Below are positions 45,920 through 54,791 of a DNA stretch of 64,000 nt, one piece after another. Location: NCBI RefSeq assembly GCF_014645795.1, contig NZ_BMMK01000005.1:166379-230378 (forward strand), read 5' to 3'. The stretch's first letter is position 1; the number at the start of each line of letters is the position of its first letter. The translations under genes were made by a program, and so were the position numbers. Source of the stretch: Longimycelium tulufanense. Its GTDB lineage: Bacteria; Actinomycetota; Actinomycetes; Mycobacteriales; Pseudonocardiaceae. A model generated the notes under the pieces. It was not told the DNA's origin, searched no databases, and saw only the letters and a list, made by a program, of their open reading frames with translations.

Positions 45920-47302
45920 TCATGCGATGTCGACCGCGTCGAGCCGGACCGTGCCGCGTGCCTTGCCCAGGCGGACCACGTTCCACCCTTCGCGCAGCTC
46001 GATCCCGACCTCCGCGCTCTGCCAGGTTTCCCGCCCGGTGTAGGGATACTCGACCTGACCGACCCGGACGTGGTTGACCTCCAGCGCGTGCGAAGCCGCG
46101 GCGGGGCCGCTGCCGTCCCGCGAGGAGTGGCCGAACCACACCGTCATGATGTGCGGGCCGGAGCTGGCGGCGAAGACCGCGAACTGGACAGCGCTGTCGG
46201 GATGCTCCATCGGCCCGACCGCGCGGCCCGCACTGGCATCCCGGGCCACCCGCACCGGGGCATGGACCCGGAAGGCGTCCTCGGCCTCGTACCGGGTCGT
46301 GCTCCCGCGCACGATCGGTGTACTTCCGTTCGCCCAGCCCAGGTCGGCGCGGTACATCATCCGGTAACGGAACTCCGGGTCCCAGCCGTGGAACACGATG
46401 TGATCCCGACCGTCGGGCCCGACGACCACGTCCTGCCCGCCCGGCCCGCGCACGGCACCACGCAGGCTGTCCGAGGTCAACAACGGCTTCGACGCCTTCC
46501 GGTAGGGGCCGGTCAGGTTGTCGGCGACGGCGTACCCGACCTTGTAACCGGTGCCGCTGAAGTAGTTGGCCGAGTAGAACAACACGTAACGCCCGCCCCG
46601 CTTGACCAGGGTCGGGGCCTCGACGACCGGCCCCTCCCAGTCCCGGTCCTGCCTGATGAGCGGAATCGGCCGGCCCAACACCCGGGTGCCGTCCCACGTC
46701 ACACGTTGCAGGTACAGCCAGGTGTCCTTGCCGCAGCAGTTGCCGTCGTTCTTCCAGAGCAGGTACCGGTGTCCGCCCTCGACGAAGGTCGCGGGGTCGA
46801 TGGCCCCGCCCAGTTCGGCGGGGCAGACGACGGGACGGGAGCCGGCCGGGGTGAACGGCCCCCACGGGGTCCGGGCACGGGCGGCGCCGATGCACTGCTT
46901 GTCGGTGGCCCGGTCATGGGCGGTGTAGAGCATCGTGTACCCGTGACCGTTGTCGAACACCTCCGGCGCCCAGATGCCGAAGTCCCCCGCCTCCGGCCGG
47001 AACCGCCAGCGCGGGTCCGCCCAGTCCCCGATGTGGGGCAGGGGGTCGCGGTCGGCCACCTTCCACCTCATCAGGTCCTGGGAGGTCGCCAGCCAGATGT
47101 GCCGGTTGCCGGCGTTGGTGGAGTAGACGAAGTAGGTGCCGTCGACCTCGAGTACGTCCGGGTCGGCGAAGTCATGGTTCAGCACCGGCCGCACCACGGT
47201 GTCGGCGAGGGCCGGCGGGCCAACGAGTCCGGGCACGAGCACTCCGAGAACGAGGACCAGTAAGCCGATCCTGGACGGTCGGTGGGCACGGCGCAGAGGC
47301 AT
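45920..47302 (-). CDS. Secreted glycoside hydrolase family 43 protein with C-terminal carbohydrate-binding domain
   Basis: 460 residues. Signal peptide 'IGLLVLVLGVLVPGLVGPPALA'. The five-bladed propeller shows the GH43 base Asp in 'VLNHDFADPDVLEVDGTYFVY', the pKa-modulating Asp in 'LGGAIDPATFVEGGHRYLLW' and the acid Glu in 'GPVVEAPTLVKRGGRYVLFYS'. The last about 130 residues ('TRYEAEDAFRVHAPVRVARD...LEVNHVRVGQVEYPYTG') form a CBM6/35-like domain. Probable arabinan- or xylan-degrading exo-enzyme. ATG 47302 sits 5 nt after AGGAGG; ATG 47305 is one codon earlier. Confidence 0.9.
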   Translation of the reverse strand: MPLRRAHRPSRIGLLVLVLGVLVPGLVGPPALADTVVRPVLNHDFADPDVLEVDGTYFVYSTNAGNRHIWLATSQDLMRWKVADRDPLPHIGDWADPRWRFRPEAGDFGIWAPEVFDNGHGYTMLYTAHDRATDKQCIGAARARTPWGPFTPAGSRPVVCPAELGGAIDPATFVEGGHRYLLWKNDGNCCGKDTWLYLQRVTWDGTRVLGRPIPLIRQDRDWEGPVVEAPTLVKRGGRYVLFYSANYFSGTGYKVGYAVADNLTGPYRKASKPLLTSDSLRGAVRGPGGQDVVVGPDGRDHIVFHGWDPEFRYRMMYRADLGWANGSTPIVRGSTTRYEAEDAFRVHAPVRVARDASAGRAVGPMEHPDSAVQFAVFAASSGPHIMTVWFGHSSRDGSGPAAASHALEVNHVRVGQVEYPYTGRETWQSAEVGIELREGWNVVRLGKARGTVRLDAVDIA

Positions 47303-47601
47303 CATCGCCTCCTCGGTCAGCTCAGGGCGTCACGCCCGCCGCACGGTGGAACGACCGACGCCACGCTCCAGACTTGTGTAACCCCGCCCGCTCCGGTGCG
47401 CAATCGAGCGGTTACGAACCGAAGCTATCGGGCACGGCGCCGGGCCGCGCCCGCACGGCGGCGGTTTCGGGGTTGCTCCGCATGGCGGTCGCCGTCATTC
47501 GCCCTCGGATGTCACCTACTCAGTGGTGTGAGTACGGACGGTAATGGGAACCCTGGGCTCAGAAGCACCACAACTCCACCTGGTCGCTGGAGCGACACCC
47601 G

Positions 47602-48579
47602 ATGACCACAACGCTCAACGCGACACCGCGCCCCGTTGCCGAGCCGCGGGAGCCACACGACGACGCCGATCTCACCGGTCAGTACCTCGCGCAGGTCGGG
47701 GAGACGCCGCTGCTCACCGCGGCGGAGGAGGTCGCGTTGGCCAAGCGCATCGAGGCCGGTGTCTATGCGGCCCGGTTGCTGGCCGAGGCCGACCGGGGTG
47801 AGCGGGCGGTGTCCGCCGACCACCGCCGGGAGCTGGCCGCCCTGGCCCGGGAGGGGTGGTGCGCCAAGGACCACATGATCCGGGCGAACCTGCGCCTGGT
47901 GATCTCGGTGGCCAAGAAGTACCTGCGCCGCGGGCTGCCCTTCCTCGACCTCATCCAGGAGGGCAACCTCGGCCTGATCCGGGCGGTGGAGAAGTTCGAC
48001 TACCAGCGGGGCTTCAAGTTCTCCACCTACGCGGTGTGGTGGATCCGGCAGGCGATCGAGCGGGCACTGGCCGACAAGACCCGCACCATCCGGCTCCCCG
48101 TCCACGTGGTCGAGGACGTGCACCGGCTCGGCCGGCTGGAACGTCGGCTCCTGGCGCAGCTCGGCCGCGAGCCGACCGTGGCCGAGCTGGCCGCCGAGGC
48201 CGACCTGTCCCCGGAACGGGTCGAGGAGCTGCGCCGGGTGGCCCGGGACGCGGTCAGCTTCGACACCCCGGTCGGGGAGGACGGCGAGACCCGGGTGGCC
48301 GACCTGATCGAGGACCGCGAGGTGCTGCAGGCCCACGACGTGGTCGAGTACCGGGCGCTCGCCGCGGAGCTGCGGGCGGTGGTGGGCAGCCTGCCGCCGC
48401 GCGAGGCGTTGATCATCACGTTGCGGTTCGGCCTGCACGACGGCCGGCAGCGGACGCTGCAGGAGGTCGCCGAGCGGCTCGGCCTGACCCGGGAGCGCAT
48501 CCGTCAGCTGGAGAAGCACGCCCTCGCCCAGCTCAAGGAGCCGGAACGGCGCGAGCCACTGCTGTCCTGGGCCAGCTGA
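47602..48579 (+). CDS. Group 2 RNA polymerase sigma factor (SigB/Hrd-like)
   Basis: 325 residues. Region 1.2 '[31 protein letters not shown]', region 2 '[57 protein letters not shown]', region 3, and region 4.2 '[29 protein letters not shown]' are all complete. (Segments described in parts: core-binding helix, -10 recognition [13 protein letters not shown], -35 recognition [11 protein letters not shown].) It lacks the long region 1.1 of the principal sigma, as expected for group 2 stress or stationary-phase sigma factors (HrdA/HrdD/SigB). ATG 47602. Divergent from the GH43 gene; no anti-sigma gene nearby. Confidence 0.93.
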   Translation: MTTTLNATPRPVAEPREPHDDADLTGQYLAQVGETPLLTAAEEVALAKRIEAGVYAARLLAEADRGERAVSADHRRELAALAREGWCAKDHMIRANLRLVISVAKKYLRRGLPFLDLIQEGNLGLIRAVEKFDYQRGFKFSTYAVWWIRQAIERALADKTRTIRLPVHVVEDVHRLGRLERRLLAQLGREPTVAELAAEADLSPERVEELRRVARDAVSFDTPVGEDGETRVADLIEDREVLQAHDVVEYRALAAELRAVVGSLPPREALIITLRFGLHDGRQRTLQEVAERLGLTRERIRQLEKHALAQLKEPERREPLLSWAS

Positions 48580-48684
48580 GGCGCACGCCCGCGACGTGGT
48601 CGCGGGGACCAGGAACCCGGAGTGCCTGCCCACCGCGCATCCGGTACGGGCGCCGTCGACGGGTGGGGCCGGGCGCCGAGCAGC

Positions 48685-49743
48685 TCAGGAGGCGGCTTCC
48701 ACCTTCTGGGGGACGGAATGTGGCCGGGCCGGCGCAACACGCCACCGGCGCACCGACACCCACGCGAGCCAACCCAGGCCACCCAACGGGATCTCGATGG
48801 CGTAGGTGAAGAACGCGAACAACAGCACCGCGGCCGCCACCGGGGCCGCCGGGCAGCCCAACGCGACCAGCAGGGCGACCGTGCCGTTCTCGCTCACCCC
48901 GACCCCGCTCGGGGTGACCACGGCGGTGGTCAGCAGGCGTCCCAGCGCGAAGGCCGCGACCATCTCTCCGAACCCGACGTGCGCACCGGTGGCGGAAAGG
49001 CAGGCGGCGAACAACACGCCCTGCAGCCCCAGGTAGGCGACCATGCCGATGGTCATCTTCCGCCAGCCGCGCCGCACGATGTCGACGGTGCCGGCCCGCA
49101 GGCTCCGCAACGCCTCGCCGGCCCGTCCCGGCCGGGGACGCCACCGCCCGGGCAGCACCCGGACCACCGCGTCCACCGCCCGGCCGATCGCCGGGGCGGC
49201 TCCGCCCCAGGCCAGCACGGCCACCGTGAGGGCCAGCACCGCCGCCAGGCTGACCGCGGCGACCTCGGCCGCCACCGTCATGCGCTCGTCGGGCACCCGC
49301 CCGGCGGCCACCAGCGCGAGCAGCCCCAGCGCGGGCAACGCCATCCGGGCCAGCGTGTTCCACACCCCGGTGACCAGGGTCGACACCGCCACCGCCCGGC
49401 GGGCGTGCCCCCAGCTCCCGGCCATGGCGAAGGTCAGCGCCACCCCGGCCGCGCCGCCGAAGGGCAGCACGTTGCTGACCGCGCTACCGGTCGCGTTGAG
49501 GGTGAGGGCCTGGGCGTTGGTCAGGCCGGGCAGCGAGCCGGTGAGGACGTAGGTGTAGGCCCACAGGCCGGCCAGCCACAACACGACCAGCCAGAGCACG
49601 GTCGGCGCGTCCAGCGCGCCGAACTGCGTGCCGATCGCCCCCCAGTCGACGCCAGCCACCTTCGGCAGGGCCACGGCGATGAGGACCGCCCCGATGACCA
49701 GTGAGGCCACCGCCCCCGCGATCCTGACCCCTCGCGATCGCAC
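48685..49743 (-). CDS. LPG-synthase-type (UPF0104/AglD-like) membrane protein
   Basis: 352 residues with about eight hydrophobic segments. 'LNATGSAVSNVLPFGGAAGVALTFAMA' and 'FALGRLLTTAVVTPSGVGVSENGTVALLVALG' are the two conserved blocks of the lysylphosphatidylglycerol-synthase transmembrane region family, without the aminoacyl-transferase domain. Such proteins act as lipid flippases or glycolipid-modifying partners. GTG 49743 starts ten bases after the PIG-L deacetylase stop, so both are co-transcribed. Confidence 0.83.
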   Translation of the reverse strand: MRSRGVRIAGAVASLVIGAVLIAVALPKVAGVDWGAIGTQFGALDAPTVLWLVVLWLAGLWAYTYVLTGSLPGLTNAQALTLNATGSAVSNVLPFGGAAGVALTFAMAGSWGHARRAVAVSTLVTGVWNTLARMALPALGLLALVAAGRVPDERMTVAAEVAAVSLAAVLALTVAVLAWGGAAPAIGRAVDAVVRVLPGRWRPRPGRAGEALRSLRAGTVDIVRRGWRKMTIGMVAYLGLQGVLFAACLSATGAHVGFGEMVAAFALGRLLTTAVVTPSGVGVSENGTVALLVALGCPAAPVAAAVLLFAFFTYAIEIPLGGLGWLAWVSVRRWRVAPARPHSVPQKVEAAS

Positions 49744-49752
49744 GTTCCCGAC

Positions 49753-50571
49753 TCAGCTCCCTCGCAGCGCGGCCAGCGGGTCCCCCAGCGGCCGGCCGGG
49801 CGTCATGCCCTGTTGTACGAACCATTCGGTCCCCAGTGTCCACCGAAAAAGTGGCCCGGGCAGGCGAAGCAACGCCGCGAGGGTACGCGCGGACTCACCG
49901 CCGGTGGTCTGGGTCACGTGCGCGGCCATACTCTTACGCTTGGCGGCGGTGTAGGGGCGCACGTTCACCCGGTGCGTGATGGCCTCACGTGGTGCGTAGG
50001 CGTTCTCGAACTTGTGCACGTCGAACTCGGGGGGGAAGGGGTACACCTTGGTCGCCAGGCGAAGGGCACGAAGGAGCAGCGTACGGTCCACTGTGGCCTC
50101 GAGAACGACCGGTGTGCCGGCGAGCCGGGCCGCCAACGAGCCGACGCGGTGCACCTGGACGTGGTCGGGATGCCCGTACCCGCCGGCCGGGTCGTACACG
50201 GTCAGCAGATCCGCGTCCTCCGCACGCAGCAGCCCCGCCAATCGTCCCGCAGCATCGGCCACGTCGACCCGGACGAACGGGACAAGTCCGTCGCCGGTCG
50301 GCGTATCGCCGTCCAGTCCCGAATCGCCGTAACCGAGGAACTCCACGCGGGCACAGCCGAGGGCGCGCGCGGAGGCCAACGCCTCGGAGCGGCGGACCTC
50401 ACCGAGCGGCCGTCCGCCGGTCGACTCGGGCGCGGTCAGCCCCTGCCCGCCCTCGGTCGCGACGACGAGCACGACCCGGTGGCCCTCGGCCGCCAGCCGC
50501 GCCATGGTGCCGGCGGTGAGCAACGCCTCATCGTCGGGATGGGCGTGAAAGAAGACGCACGTGTATCCCAC
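49753..50571 (-). CDS. PIG-L/LmbE-family deacetylase
   Basis: 272 residues. The zinc motif HPDDE is in 'VFFHAHPDDEALLTAGTMARLA', and the third ligand in 'YDPAGGYGHPDHVQVHRVG' (HPDH). This is the MshB/GlcNAc-PI deacetylase fold, removing N-acetyl groups from sugars or mycothiol-like conjugates. GTG 50571 (VGYTCVFFHAHPDDE) fits the family start but lacks a clear ribosome site. Divergent from a GT4 glycosyltransferase 59 nt away and upstream of the LPG-type membrane protein. Together they could make and place a deacetylated glycolipid. Confidence 0.88.
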   Translation of the reverse strand: MGYTCVFFHAHPDDEALLTAGTMARLAAEGHRVVLVVATEGGQGLTAPESTGGRPLGEVRRSEALASARALGCARVEFLGYGDSGLDGDTPTGDGLVPFVRVDVADAAGRLAGLLRAEDADLLTVYDPAGGYGHPDHVQVHRVGSLAARLAGTPVVLEATVDRTLLLRALRLATKVYPFPPEFDVHKFENAYAPREAITHRVNVRPYTAAKRKSMAAHVTQTTGGESARTLAALLRLPGPLFRWTLGTEWFVQQGMTPGRPLGDPLAALRGS

Positions 50572-50630
50572 GGATGGAAGAGTGCCAGGTGGCGCCCGGC
50601 AAGCGCCGCATGTCGACAGGGGGAGTCGCA

Positions 50631-51779
50631 GTGATCGTTCATGTGACCGACTGTTTCCACCCACGGCTGGGTGGAATCGAGGTGCAGGTCGGGGAGCTGG
50701 CGAAGGCGCAGATCGCAGCGGGCGAGCAGGTGCAGGTGGTTACGGCCACACCGGACGATGGCACCCGCCCCAGTGATCTTGGTTACCCGGTGCACCGGGT
50801 TGTCGCGCCACTGCCCTGGGAGCTTCCCCTGCATCCTCGTGCTGGCCGGCACCTCGCGGAACTCTTCCGTGCACTGCGTCCGGATGTCGTCCACGTGCAT
50901 GTAGGCGCGGTCTCACCCTTCGCGTGGTCGGCGGTCCGGTGCGCGCTGCGGCACCGGCTTCCCACCGTGGTGTCGGTGCACAGCATGTGGGACCCGGTGA
51001 CCCGAGGCATCTACCGCACCTTCGAGGGGCTGACGCGGTGGAGCGGGGCGCGGATGGTGGTCGCCGCCGTCAGCTCGGCGGCCGCCCAGCTGGTACACCA
51101 GGCAGCGCCTCGAGCGCGGGTTACCGTGGTCCCCAACGGAATCACCCCGGATGACTGGCGGACCACGGCGCGTGAGCGGGATGGCGCGGTGCACGTGGTC
51201 GCGGTGGGGCGGCTCGCTCCCCGCAAGCAACCGATGACCTTGCTGGAGGTGTTACGAGCCGCGCACGCCCGCCTGGGCGGGCGGGTGCCGCTACGGGCCA
51301 CCATCGCCGGATCCGGTCCAGCCACCGGGATGATGGAGCGCTATCTGGGTCGGCACGGGATGACAGGGTGGGTACGGCGGGCCGGTCGGCTCGGCCGGGA
51401 CGGCGTGCGTGCCCTGCTCTCCACTGCGGACGTCTTCGTCAACCCCACCGTGCGTGAGTCGTTCGGAATCGCGGCGTTGGAGGCTCGCACTGCGGGTGTT
51501 CCGGTGGTGGCGCGTGCGGGTACCGGGGTCGCCGACTTCGTTTGCCACGAGAGGGAAGGGCTGCTGTGTCTCAATCCCAACGAGATGGTGAATGCGATTG
51601 TCCGGCTCGCCGCTGAGCCCGAGTTGCGCATGCGGATCGCAAGCCACAACCGCTCGACGCCACCGGAGCACTGCACCTGGCCCGCGGTGACCGAGGCATT
51701 CCGGCGTTGTTACGCACAAGCGACAATGCTGGCAAACCAGCCTCTGGACATCCCACGGAGTACGCAGCAGAACATCTGA
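50631..51779 (+). CDS. GT4-family glycosyltransferase
   Basis: 382 residues, GT-B fold. N-terminal 'DCFHPRLGGIEVQVGELAKA' (glycine loop) and 'RPDVVHVHVGAVSPFAWSAV'; C-terminal donor-binding 'VVAVGRLAPRKQPMTLLEVL' and the EX7E motif 'VRESFGIAALEARTAGVPVVA'. GTG 50631 is preferred because GGGGGAG lies 5-6 nt upstream; ATG 50610 and GTG/ATG further up are in frame but lack such a site. MshA- or PimB-like retaining transferases share this layout; the acceptor is probably a lipid or small thiol precursor. Divergent partner of the PIG-L deacetylase. Confidence 0.87.
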   Translation: MIVHVTDCFHPRLGGIEVQVGELAKAQIAAGEQVQVVTATPDDGTRPSDLGYPVHRVVAPLPWELPLHPRAGRHLAELFRALRPDVVHVHVGAVSPFAWSAVRCALRHRLPTVVSVHSMWDPVTRGIYRTFEGLTRWSGARMVVAAVSSAAAQLVHQAAPRARVTVVPNGITPDDWRTTARERDGAVHVVAVGRLAPRKQPMTLLEVLRAAHARLGGRVPLRATIAGSGPATGMMERYLGRHGMTGWVRRAGRLGRDGVRALLSTADVFVNPTVRESFGIAALEARTAGVPVVARAGTGVADFVCHEREGLLCLNPNEMVNAIVRLAAEPELRMRIASHNRSTPPEHCTWPAVTEAFRRCYAQATMLANQPLDIPRSTQQNI

Positions 51780-51886
51780 CACGGGCGGGGACCCGCACAC
51801 CCGTCGCGGGCCACGAGCCCCGCCACCCACACTGCCCGATCTCCGGTCACTGCCGTCATGTCCCCGAGCCATCGAATCGCCAGCCG

Positions 51887-53086
51887 TCAGGAGAGGTTTC
51901 GAAGCACCTCGTCCAGGACGGCGATGGAGTTCTCCAACTGGTTGTCGGACAGGTAGGGGGCTGGGCCGAAGCGGAGGTACTGCCCACGGCTGTCGGTGTG
52001 CACCCCCCGACTCGCCAGCGCTTCCTGGATACGGGTGGCGTGCGGGGTACGCAGCGCCAGGAAACCCCCGAACGCCGACCGGGGTGTGTCGCGGTCGCGG
52101 GTGATCAGCTCGTCCGGGGCACCGAGGTCGTCGAAGTACCGCGCCAGCAATCCCGTCTGGTGCTGGTAGACCCGCTGCAGGAAGGAGGGCGTGAGCTTCT
52201 GCCGCTCGAAGAAGTCCAGCACCCGAGCTGCCCGGTAGTGGCTCGTCGGGTCGTAGGTGGCACCTGCGAAGCGGATGGCTCCCGGCCCGTAGGCCACGTG
52301 TTCCGGCTCCTCGCCCCCGGTCAGTGCCGAGAACTCGGCGAACCAACCGGTCACGACCGGACGGAGGGTCTCCGAGTGCGGAGGTAGCCGCAGGAAGCAG
52401 TTGCCCTCCCCCAGCTGGAGATACTTGTAGCCGCCGCCGACCAGCCACGCGTTGCCGAGCCCACTCTCCTTGACCAACAGCGGAACCGGACCCAACGCGT
52501 GATAGGCATCGACGAGCAACTCGGCCTCCCTGGCCTGACAGGTATCGGCGAGGTCACCGAGATGCGGGACGATCCGGGACGTTTCGAAGAGGACGGCCGA
52601 CACCAGGACCGCGCTGGTTCGGCCGTCCACCGCGGCGGCGAGGCGCTCGGCGAGTGATTCCGCGGGATCGGCGGCCACCCGTACGACGTCCACCCCCTCC
52701 TCGCCCAGACGGGCGAGCTGACGCCGTAGCGTGTGAAACTCGCCGTCCGTGGTGACCAGGCGTGGCCGAGCGCGGAGATCGAGCGCCGACAGCAGGCGGA
52801 CCACCAACTCGTGGGTGTTGGTGCCGAGGGCGATCTCGCCTCCGGGGTCGTCCAGGAGCCGCCGGTACCCCTCCCGCACCCGCTCCGCCCTGGCGAATGC
52901 CCGGTCCCATTTGCCGTCGACCGCCGCGGCCGCGTCGTCGAACGCCTCGGTCTGACCGACCAGCGCCACATCGGGCCACGCCTGGTGGGAGTGCCCCGTC
53001 AGCAGCAGCCGGTCCGCCACGCCGAACCGGGAGTAGTGCGGTGCCAACGCGTTCGGGGTGCGACGCAGACCTTCCAGTGTGGTCAC
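51887..53086 (-). CDS. kynU: Kynureninase-like PLP enzyme
   Basis: 399 residues, aminotransferase class V fold. 'LLTGHSHQAWPDVAL' is the substrate-binding opening, 'GTNTHELVVRLLSAL' the phosphate-binding region, 'LLVDAYHALGPVPL' holds the PLP-pyridine Asp, and 'WLVGGGYKYLQLGEGNCFLRLP' the PLP Lys in the kynureninase GGxYKY context. It splits kynurenine into anthranilate and alanine. GTG 53086 overlaps the stop of the tryptophan dioxygenase gene (GTGA), with GGAG 6 nt upstream, so the two enzymes are coupled. Sequence is more divergent than well-studied KynU (QLGEGN in place of NGGPG), but context supports the assignment. Confidence 0.87.
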   Translation of the reverse strand: MTTLEGLRRTPNALAPHYSRFGVADRLLLTGHSHQAWPDVALVGQTEAFDDAAAAVDGKWDRAFARAERVREGYRRLLDDPGGEIALGTNTHELVVRLLSALDLRARPRLVTTDGEFHTLRRQLARLGEEGVDVVRVAADPAESLAERLAAAVDGRTSAVLVSAVLFETSRIVPHLGDLADTCQAREAELLVDAYHALGPVPLLVKESGLGNAWLVGGGYKYLQLGEGNCFLRLPPHSETLRPVVTGWFAEFSALTGGEEPEHVAYGPGAIRFAGATYDPTSHYRAARVLDFFERQKLTPSFLQRVYQHQTGLLARYFDDLGAPDELITRDRDTPRSAFGGFLALRTPHATRIQEALASRGVHTDSRGQYLRFGPAPYLSDNQLENSIAVLDEVLRNLS

Positions 53087-53874
53087 ATCTCGCTCCTGAT
53101 CGCCCAGAGATCGGGGAAGACCGGGGAGAAGAGGGTGGTGCGGAGATAGCTCGCTCCCGAGGATCCACCCGTCCCCGGCTTGCCGCCGATGGTCCGCTCG
53201 ACCATCTTCACGTGCCGATACCGCCACTCCTGGAGTCCTTCGTCGATGTCGACCAGGCGCTCGGAAACCTGGGCCGGCTCACCATCATCGCGGTACACGT
53301 TGAGGAGTACGTCCTGCACATGGACAGCCGGCTCCAGCGGCTGCCGTACGTCACGTTCCAGCTGCTCGGCCGGGACCGGGTAACCGTTGAGCGACAGGTA
53401 GCGGAGGTAGGAGTCGAACAGCGCGGGGCGGGACATCGCCTCGGCGATCCGCTGCCGTGACTGGCTTCCCTCCGGATAGTGTTCGGCCACCCACCGGTCA
53501 CGGCGACCCAGGACCGCCTCGATCTCCCGGAACTGCGCCGACTGGAAGCCGCTGGATGCCTCCAGTCGCGACCGGAAACCGACGAACTGGCGCGGGGTCA
53601 TCGTCTCCAGCACGTCGATCTGGGCCACCACGACCTTGAGGATCGCGCGGATCCGCTGCAACGTGTGCAGGACGTGCGGCGTGTCGCCCTGTTCCAGTCT
53701 TCGCTGCAGGTGTCGCAGCTCGTGGAGCAACTGCTTGAACCACAGCTCGTACACCTGGTGGATGACGATGAACAACATCTCGTCGTGCTCGTCGGAGCGG
53801 GGGCGCTGCGCGTTGAGGACCTCGTCGAGCGCCAGGTAGGAACTGTAGGTGAGAGCGGCGGAGCGGTTCGTCAT
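53083..53874 (-). CDS. kynA: Tryptophan 2,3-dioxygenase
   Basis: 263 residues. 'LTYSSYLALDEVLNAQRP', 'DEMLFIVIHQVYELWFKQLLHEL' (distal His), 'SRLEASSGFQSAQFREIE', the proximal heme His in 'EWRYRHVKMVERTIG', and 'GTGGSSGASYLR' are all diagnostic. It opens the indole ring of L-Trp to N-formylkynurenine with O2. ATG 53874 overlaps the stop of the PaaX-type regulator gene (ATGA), so the leftward operon is regulator - kynA - kynU. Confidence 0.95.
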   Translation of the reverse strand: MTNRSAALTYSSYLALDEVLNAQRPRSDEHDEMLFIVIHQVYELWFKQLLHELRHLQRRLEQGDTPHVLHTLQRIRAILKVVVAQIDVLETMTPRQFVGFRSRLEASSGFQSAQFREIEAVLGRRDRWVAEHYPEGSQSRQRIAEAMSRPALFDSYLRYLSLNGYPVPAEQLERDVRQPLEPAVHVQDVLLNVYRDDGEPAQVSERLVDIDEGLQEWRYRHVKMVERTIGGKPGTGGSSGASYLRTTLFSPVFPDLWAIRSEM

Positions 53875-54716
53875 GGTGAGGTCACCTCGTCGAAGTGGCG
53901 CTGCGCGGCCACCGCGAGCGCCGGGTAGAGCTCGTGGAACAACCGCACCGCAGCCGCTCGGTCGGCCGGGACGGGCGCAATGTGTCCGGGCAGTTCCGGG
54001 TCCAGGAACGCGAATCTGCGGAAGTCGTGCACAAGACGCGTCCGCAGCACGAACGCCTCCCGGTCGGTCAGGCTTTCCCGGGTCGCCGGGTCGGTGTACC
54101 GGTCGAACTCGGCGACGAAGCGACCGTACCGGGCGGCGAGCCCCTCGAGGTCCCACACCCGTGCCGCGAACGCGGCGAAGTCCGTGCCGGCGCCCGGGCG
54201 GCCGAGCAGCAGGCCGGCGTGCGCCGCCACGTCCAGCTCGGCGAGCAACGCACGGACCTCCCGCTCCCGGTCGTGCGGCGCGATCCAGGTGCCGTCCTGC
54301 ACCTGGCCGAAGCCGAGGAACCGCAACCGGGTCACCAGCCGGGACCTGGCCAGCCGCCGGTCCTCCGGAATGGCGTGCCACAGCACCGTCCACTGTGGAT
54401 CCCGACGTGGTGCCCGGCCGAGCGAGAAGATCCGCCGGTCTCCCTCGCGCAGGACGGTCCGGGTGCGCGGGGTGAGCGTGTAGTGGACCAGGCGTCCCTC
54501 GCGGACGCGGGTGAGCAGGTCCCGGCGCACCATCCGGGCGAGTGCGACCCGGGCGGCGGCCGCGGAGAAACCGAACTCGGCGAGCAACGTGACCAGACCG
54601 CCCGACCAGACACCCCGGCCACGGTGGTCCGGACCGACGTGGGCGCCGAGCACCGACATCACCAGATCCTGCGGGCGGGCCGCGGACCACGTCCCGTCCG
54701 GCGCGCTTGCGGCCAC
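53871..54716 (-). CDS. PaaX-family transcriptional regulator
   Basis: 281 residues. The PaaX start 'ARPQDLVMSVLGAHVGP', the winged helix 'LVTLLAEFGFSAAAARVALARMVRRDLLTRVREGR', and the C-terminal 'RLFHELYPALAVAAQRHFDE' are characteristic. PaaX senses phenylacetyl-CoA; here an aryl-CoA such as anthraniloyl-CoA would be a logical effector, which is inference. GTG 54716 lies at the expected transcription start of a minus-strand promoter, so the mRNA is probably leaderless. It probably controls both divergent arms of the tryptophan cluster. Confidence 0.87.
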   Translation of the reverse strand: MAASAPDGTWSAARPQDLVMSVLGAHVGPDHRGRGVWSGGLVTLLAEFGFSAAAARVALARMVRRDLLTRVREGRLVHYTLTPRTRTVLREGDRRIFSLGRAPRRDPQWTVLWHAIPEDRRLARSRLVTRLRFLGFGQVQDGTWIAPHDREREVRALLAELDVAAHAGLLLGRPGAGTDFAAFAARVWDLEGLAARYGRFVAEFDRYTDPATRESLTDREAFVLRTRLVHDFRRFAFLDPELPGHIAPVPADRAAAVRLFHELYPALAVAAQRHFDEVTSP

Positions 54717-54723
54717 ATCGGTG

Positions 54724-54761
54724 ATTGTTGGTTGACACCCGACCCCAGTCAAGCGTAAACC
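54724..54761. promoter_or_regulatory. Overlapping divergent promoters with TTGAC inverted repeat
   Basis: Minus strand: -35 TTGACT (54752-54747), 17-bp spacer, -10 AACAAT (54729-54724), with a start predicted at about 54717 next to the GTG of the PaaX gene. Plus strand: -35 TTGACA (54732-54737) with a weak -10 TAAACC (54756-54761). The two -35 boxes form an inverted repeat TTGAC-n11-GTCAA, which could also be the PaaX operator. Symmetry and spacing are seen; function is inferred. Confidence 0.5.
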
Positions 54762-54791
54762 GTGGTGCTGCGGCCGGCTGGAGGTGGTCGG

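Noticed and set aside
51780..51886. GC-rich inverted repeats as terminator between GT4 and kynureninase genes
   Set aside because: Complementary segments (GGCGGGG/CCCCGCC) are separated by a loop over 20 nt; not convincing.
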